Of a stretch of DNA of 15,763 nucleotides, positions 13,208 to 15,763 are shown one piece after another. The notes beneath the pieces are model-generated. The model ran no database searches. It was not told the origin of the DNA and worked only from the letters and a program-made list of their open reading frames with translations. The position numbers and the translations under genes were made by a program. The DNA lies in NCBI RefSeq assembly GCF_000966975.1, contig NZ_JZWV01000010.1:1-15763 (forward strand). The letters run 5' to 3'. This DNA is from Streptomyces katrae. Lineage in GTDB: Bacteria; Actinomycetota; Actinomycetes; Streptomycetales; Streptomycetaceae. The number at the start of each line of letters is the position of its first letter. Within the stretch, counting starts at the first letter, position 1.

Positions 13208-13231
13208 GGCCTGGTCCACCTGGACCAGGCC
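13208..13231. terminator. Bidirectional terminator hairpin between paaN and merR
   Basis: GGCCTGGTCC - ACCT - GGACCAGGCC, a perfect 10-bp stem with a tetraloop, midway between two converging gene ends. The rest of the 81-bp gap is GC-rich, with GGCCGGCCGGCC alternation and nothing else I can name. Confidence 0.7.
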
Positions 13232-13268
13232 CGTCGGCCGGCCGGCCCCGGGCGGACGCCCCCTCCCG

Positions 13269-13898
13269 CTACTCCGTCGAGAAAGTGCGGGAGGAGGCGT
13301 CCGTCTGGGCCAGCCTGCGCAGGGCCGCGAACATGGCGTCACCGAGCACGGTGCCGACGGCGACCGTCTCAACGAGGTCCTCGCGGTCCACCCGGCGCGC
13401 CGTGAACTCCAGGTCCGCGCGGGCCACCTCCTCGGCGGCCCGCGCGTAGGCGTCGAGCACCTCGATGAAAGCGCCGTGCCCGACCCGGGCCAGCGCCGCC
13501 AGCGCCGCCGTCAGCGCCGCGCCCGCCGGGCTGTCCGGGTCGGCGTCCCAGCCCCGCTCCGCGATCAGCCGCGCCACCCTCTCCCGGGCCAGGACCGTCT
13601 CCGCGTCCGGCTCCCCGGCATGCTCCGCCACCAGCCGGTCGGCCACCTCACCCAGCATGTCGTGCACCGGCCGCTCCCGGTCGTCCACCGCCGCCAGGAC
13701 CTCCCCGATGGCGGCCAGCGAGAGCCCGCCGACCTCCAGCAGGGCCCGGATCAGCCGCAGGCGCCGCTCGTGCGGGTCCCCGTAGCTCGCCTGGTTGGGG
13801 CTGGTCAGCTCACCGGGCGGGAGCAGACCCTCCCGCACGTAGTACTTGATCGTCGGGACCGTCACCCCGGTCCGGCGGCTCAACTCGCCGATACGCAC
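13269..13898 (-). CDS. MerR-family regulator divergent from a membrane protein
   Basis: A 209-aa MerR-type regulator. The winged HTH is at the N-terminus: RIGELSRRTGVTVPTIKYYVREGLLPPGELTSPNQASYGDPHERRLRLIRALLEVGGLSLAAIGEVL (about 2-68). The long C-terminal region (about 75-209) is helical, alanine-rich and without cysteine pairs, so metal sensing of the MerR/CueR kind is unlikely. It resembles the longer MerR regulators common in actinobacteria that bind small organic ligands. Start choice is uncertain: GTG 13898 gives the classic MerR beginning but has only a poor ribosome site. In-frame ATG 13940 (or 13943) would add a basic stretch MWRQEGKRKRTENA and would sit right beside the dyads at 13945-13982, suggesting a leaderless form. 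It probably controls the divergent membrane protein and itself. Confidence 0.85.
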   Translation of the reverse strand: MRIGELSRRTGVTVPTIKYYVREGLLPPGELTSPNQASYGDPHERRLRLIRALLEVGGLSLAAIGEVLAAVDDRERPVHDMLGEVADRLVAEHAGEPDAETVLARERVARLIAERGWDADPDSPAGAALTAALAALARVGHGAFIEVLDAYARAAEEVARADLEFTARRVDREDLVETVAVGTVLGDAMFAALRRLAQTDASSRTFSTE

Positions 13899-13944
13899 CG
13901 CGTTTTCCGTTCTTTTCCGCTTGCCCTCTTGCCGCCACATCATA

Positions 13945-13982
13945 GATAGTGGCGCTATCAGATAGCGGCAAGTGTCACTATC
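13945..13982. promoter_or_regulatory. Nested GATAG/CTATC dyads in the merR/membrane-protein promoter region
   Basis: Four pentamers alternate in orientation: GATAG 13945-13949, CTATC 13955-13959, GATAG 13961-13965, CTATC 13978-13982. The inner pair extends to a perfect CGCTATC-A-GATAGCG palindrome (13953-13967). The outer pair extends to GATAGTG (13945-13951) and CACTATC (13976-13982). It is the AT-richest part of the surroundings and is the obvious operator region for the MerR protein. Confidence 0.65.
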
Positions 13983-14002
13983 CATTACGGGGGTTGGCTG
14001 GA

Positions 14003-15019
14003 ATGACACCGATGAACTGGGCTTCGTTACGCACATGGCACCGGCCGCTGGTGGTGTTCGCGGCGGTCATGGTGGTGTGGGCGGCCGGCTCCGCCGCCGG
14101 ACTGCTGCTCGACGACCGCGTCCTCATGGGCGCGCCGATCTGGGCCAAGCCGCTGAAGTTCGCCCTCTCCTTCGTGGGCTACGCCCTCGGCCTCGCCTGG
14201 ATGATCACACTGCTGGGCCGGGCCCGGCCACGGCTGCACAGGCCGGCCTGGTGGGCCGGGACGGGGTTCGTCGCGGCGGGCGCCGTGGAGATGGTGCTGA
14301 TCACCGGCCAGGTGGTGCGTGGTCGGCGCAGCCACTTCAACAACGCGACGCCCTTCGACTCGGCCGTGTACCAGGGCATGGCCTTCATGGCGGTGGCGCT
14401 GTGGACGACCACGCTCGTGATCGCCGTCCTGCTCTTCCGCGCCCGCCTCGCCGACCGGGCGACCACCTGGTCGATCCGGATCGCCGCGGTGCTCACCCTC
14501 ACCGGGGCCGGACTCGGCTTCCTGATGACCCGGCCCACCGCGGAGCAGCGCGCGGCGGCCCTGGAGGACCCGCCGATCACCGGCGGCCACAGCGTGGGCG
14601 TCCCGGACGGCGGCCCGGGCCTGCCGCTGACCGGCTGGTCCACCACCGGCGGCGACCTGCGGATCCCGCACTTCGTCGGAATGCACGCGCTCCAGCTGCT
14701 GCCGCTGCTGGCCCTGGCGCTGGCCGCCCTCGCCCCGCGCTTCGTCCGGCTGTACGACGAGCGGGTGCGGCTGAGGCTGGTGCTGGTGGCGGGCGCCGCC
14801 TATGCCGCGGTACTGACCCTGCTGACCTGGCAGGCCCTGCGCGGCCTGCCGCTGGTCCACCCGGACGGGGCCACCCTCGGCGCGGGCGCGGCGATCGTGC
14901 TGGCCGGCGCGCTCGGCGCCGTGCTGTCACTGCGCGGCGGGACCGCCCCAGTGGAAGAGGGTCATGGCGACGCTGGTGGCGAGGTTGTAGCTGGACACCT
15001 GGGGCCGCATCGGCAGTGA
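14003..15019 (+). CDS. Hypothetical multi-pass membrane protein (about 8 TM segments)
   Basis: A 338-aa integral membrane protein I cannot assign to a named family. Hydrophobic segments lie at about residues 15-36, 50-71, 83-105, 125-145, 157-175, 224-243, 257-279 and 292-311. The longest loop (176-222) carries TGGHSVGVPDGG and ends in GDLRIPHFVGMHALQLLPLL, with histidines (H223, H228) at a membrane edge. A second His/Asn motif is RRSHFNNATPFDSAVYQG (108-125). These could bind a ligand or cofactor, but this is a guess. ATG 14003 has a GGGGG run 9 nt upstream; ATG 14012 is possible. The last 30 residues are read from DNA antisense to the 3' end of the RNA methyltransferase gene. They look like a non-conserved hydrophilic tail after the last helix. 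Probably regulated by the divergent MerR. Confidence 0.8.
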   Translation: MTPMNWASLRTWHRPLVVFAAVMVVWAAGSAAGLLLDDRVLMGAPIWAKPLKFALSFVGYALGLAWMITLLGRARPRLHRPAWWAGTGFVAAGAVEMVLITGQVVRGRRSHFNNATPFDSAVYQGMAFMAVALWTTTLVIAVLLFRARLADRATTWSIRIAAVLTLTGAGLGFLMTRPTAEQRAAALEDPPITGGHSVGVPDGGPGLPLTGWSTTGGDLRIPHFVGMHALQLLPLLALALAALAPRFVRLYDERVRLRLVLVAGAAYAAVLTLLTWQALRGLPLVHPDGATLGAGAAIVLAGALGAVLSLRGGTAPVEEGHGDAGGEVVAGHLGPHRQ

Positions 15020-15664
15020 GACCAGGTGGTCGGCCCGGGCCCGCAGCTCGGGCGAGATCCCGTGCCGCTCGGAGCCGAAGGCCAGCAGGGCGTCGTCGGG
15101 CAGGACCAGGCCGCGGATGTCCTCGCCCTCCGGGTCGAGCGCGTACACGGGCCCGGGCGGGAGCTCGTCCAGCTCCAGCCGGTCGACGGTCGTGGCGTAG
15201 TGCAGCCCGGCCCCGGCACGGACCACGTTGGGGTGCCAGGGGTCGAGGTCGCCGCGGGTCACCACACCGGTGGCGCCGAAGCCCGCCGCGAGGCGGACGA
15301 CGGCTCCGACGTTGCCGAGGTTGCGCGGGTTGTCGAGCAGTACGACGGGCGCGGGGCGGGGCGTCCGCGCGAGGGCGGCCCGCCCTGCGTCCCGGTCGGG
15401 CCGCACGGCGAGGGCCGCGACCCCGGTGGGGTGCACCCGGGGCAGCAGCCCCTTGAGCTCCCCCCGGCGCACGAGCCGCACGACCGCTTCCTCCACGTCG
15501 GGCGCGAGCTCGGCGGCGAGGGCCCGCACCCCCTCGGGCTCCTCGGCCACGACGGCCACCACCTCGGCCCCGAACCGCAGGGCGTGCTTCAGCGCATGGA
15601 ACCCGTCGAGCACCACAACGTCGTCCCGCCCGGCATTCTCGCCCCACTCCCGCACCACACTCAT
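14927..15664 (-). CDS. SpoU/TrmH-family RNA 2'-O-ribose methyltransferase
   Basis: A 245-aa SPOUT methyltransferase that uses S-adenosylmethionine to methylate a ribose 2'-OH in tRNA or rRNA. The N-terminal part (about 15-95) is the small RNA-binding domain (DGFHALKHALRFGAEVVAVVAE). The knotted catalytic domain has motif 1 DNPRNLGNVGAVVRLAAGFGA (111-131, Asn and Arg124), motif 2 LLAFGSERHGIS (193-204) and motif 3 SSYNLATSVAMTLFHW (224-239). All three motifs are intact. The target nucleotide cannot be told from sequence. ATG 15664 gives the start; a -10-like TAGGGT only 6 nt upstream suggests a leaderless mRNA. GTG at codon 3 with GGGG ahead is an alternative. Its last 31 codons, covering motif 3, overlap the membrane-protein gene on the other strand. 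Confidence 0.9.
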   Translation of the reverse strand: MSVVREWGENAGRDDVVVLDGFHALKHALRFGAEVVAVVAEEPEGVRALAAELAPDVEEAVVRLVRRGELKGLLPRVHPTGVAALAVRPDRDAGRAALARTPRPAPVVLLDNPRNLGNVGAVVRLAAGFGATGVVTRGDLDPWHPNVVRAGAGLHYATTVDRLELDELPPGPVYALDPEGEDIRGLVLPDDALLAFGSERHGISPELRARADHLVSLPMRPQVSSYNLATSVAMTLFHWGGPAAQ

Positions 15665-15670
15665 ACCCCG

Positions 15671-15676
15671 ACCCTA
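15671..15676 (-). promoter_or_regulatory. Candidate -10 for a leaderless RNA methyltransferase transcript
   Basis: TAGGGT on the minus strand fits the Streptomyces -10 TAGRRT. It ends 6 nt before the ATG, so transcription would begin at or next to the start codon. No clear -35 is visible; the tandem repeats begin 13 bp further upstream. Confidence 0.45.
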
Positions 15677-15689
15677 CGGCCCACCAGGC

Positions 15690-15763
15690 ACTATCCGGCC
15701 TCGCGGGGGACTATCCGGCCTCGCCGGGGACTATCCAGCCTCGCCGGCGTTTGAGGCGCGGGG
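15690..15763. repeat. Three tandem 20-bp repeats joined to a Streptomyces intergenic repeat
   Basis: Units at 15690-15709, 15710-15729 and 15730-15749 all begin ACTATCC(G/A)GCCTCGC. Units 1 and 2 differ at one position and unit 3 at two or three. The last unit runs into CCGGCGTTTGAGGCGCGGGG at the window edge. The string CAGCCTCGCCGGCGTTTGAGG is, from memory, a very common intergenic element in Streptomyces genomes. It probably continues beyond the window. No coding potential is apparent in this gap. Confidence 0.8.

Noticed and set aside
11513..13405. Open frame overlapping paaN in another frame
   Set aside because: Low-complexity Arg/Pro/Gly translation; paaN in the adjacent frame has complete aldehyde dehydrogenase motifs.
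15690..15749. Three regularly spaced repeats as a possible CRISPR remnant
   Set aside because: The 20-bp units are directly adjacent with no spacers, are not CRISPR-like, and no cas genes are present.

Overview
The window is high-GC actinobacterial DNA, almost certainly Streptomyces. The signs are strongly GC-biased third codon positions, GTG as well as ATG starts, tightly overlapping genes, a perfect Streptomyces-type parS site (GTTTCACGTGAAAC) and two perfect Streptomyces-type DnaA boxes (TTGTCCACA). In Streptomyces parS sites cluster around oriC. The gene order from bkdC to paaN also resembles what I remember of S. coelicolor around SCO3829-SCO3835, in the core chromosome close to dnaA. 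I infer core chromosome near the origin, not an accessory island. I see no phage, transposon, CRISPR array, rRNA or tRNA, and no stretch over 300 bases without a gene.

Layout. Positions 1-2053 (+): the end of a MoeA-like molybdopterin molybdotransferase, translationally coupled (GTGA overlap, with parS lying on the junction) to a two-helix potassium channel with an RCK domain. Positions 2076-3053 (+): a PIG3-type quinone oxidoreductase, possibly leaderless. Positions 3068-4838: a TetR regulator (-) and a divergent FAD monooxygenase (+). Their intergenic region carries two identical 18-bp operator-like palindromes in opposite orientation, 42 bp apart centre to centre. Positions 4940-8396 (-): an overlapping bkdA-bkdB-bkdC operon for the branched-chain 2-oxoacid dehydrogenase E1alpha, E1beta and E2 subunits. 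Positions 8576-9184 (+): a divergent Lrp/AsnC regulator (bkdR-like). Positions 9226-11354 (-): a 3-hydroxyacyl-CoA dehydrogenase and, overlapping its end, a TetR regulator. Positions 11523-13187 (+): a divergent PaaN-type aldehyde dehydrogenase. Positions 13269-15019: a MerR regulator (-) and a divergent 8-helix membrane protein (+) around nested GATAG/CTATC dyads. Positions 14927-15664 (-): a SpoU/TrmH RNA methyltransferase whose 3' end overlaps the membrane protein gene antisense by 93 bp. The window ends in three tandem 20-bp repeats.

How the genes may work together. The centre (4940-13187) looks like an acyl-CoA supply and degradation block. The Bkd complex makes branched acyl-CoAs from valine, leucine and isoleucine keto acids. 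The 3-hydroxyacyl-CoA dehydrogenase and PaaN are beta-oxidation or phenylacetate-type enzymes. A nearly identical dyad (ACCGATTGTTCGGT and ACCGATCGTTCGGT) lies in both divergent promoter regions, between plausible -35 and -10 boxes. The local TetR protein may therefore co-regulate both blocks in response to an acyl-CoA. Each of these promoter regions also holds a perfect DnaA box. Convergent gene ends at 4.9, 9.2 and 13.2 kb carry perfect GC-rich hairpins suitable as bidirectional terminators.
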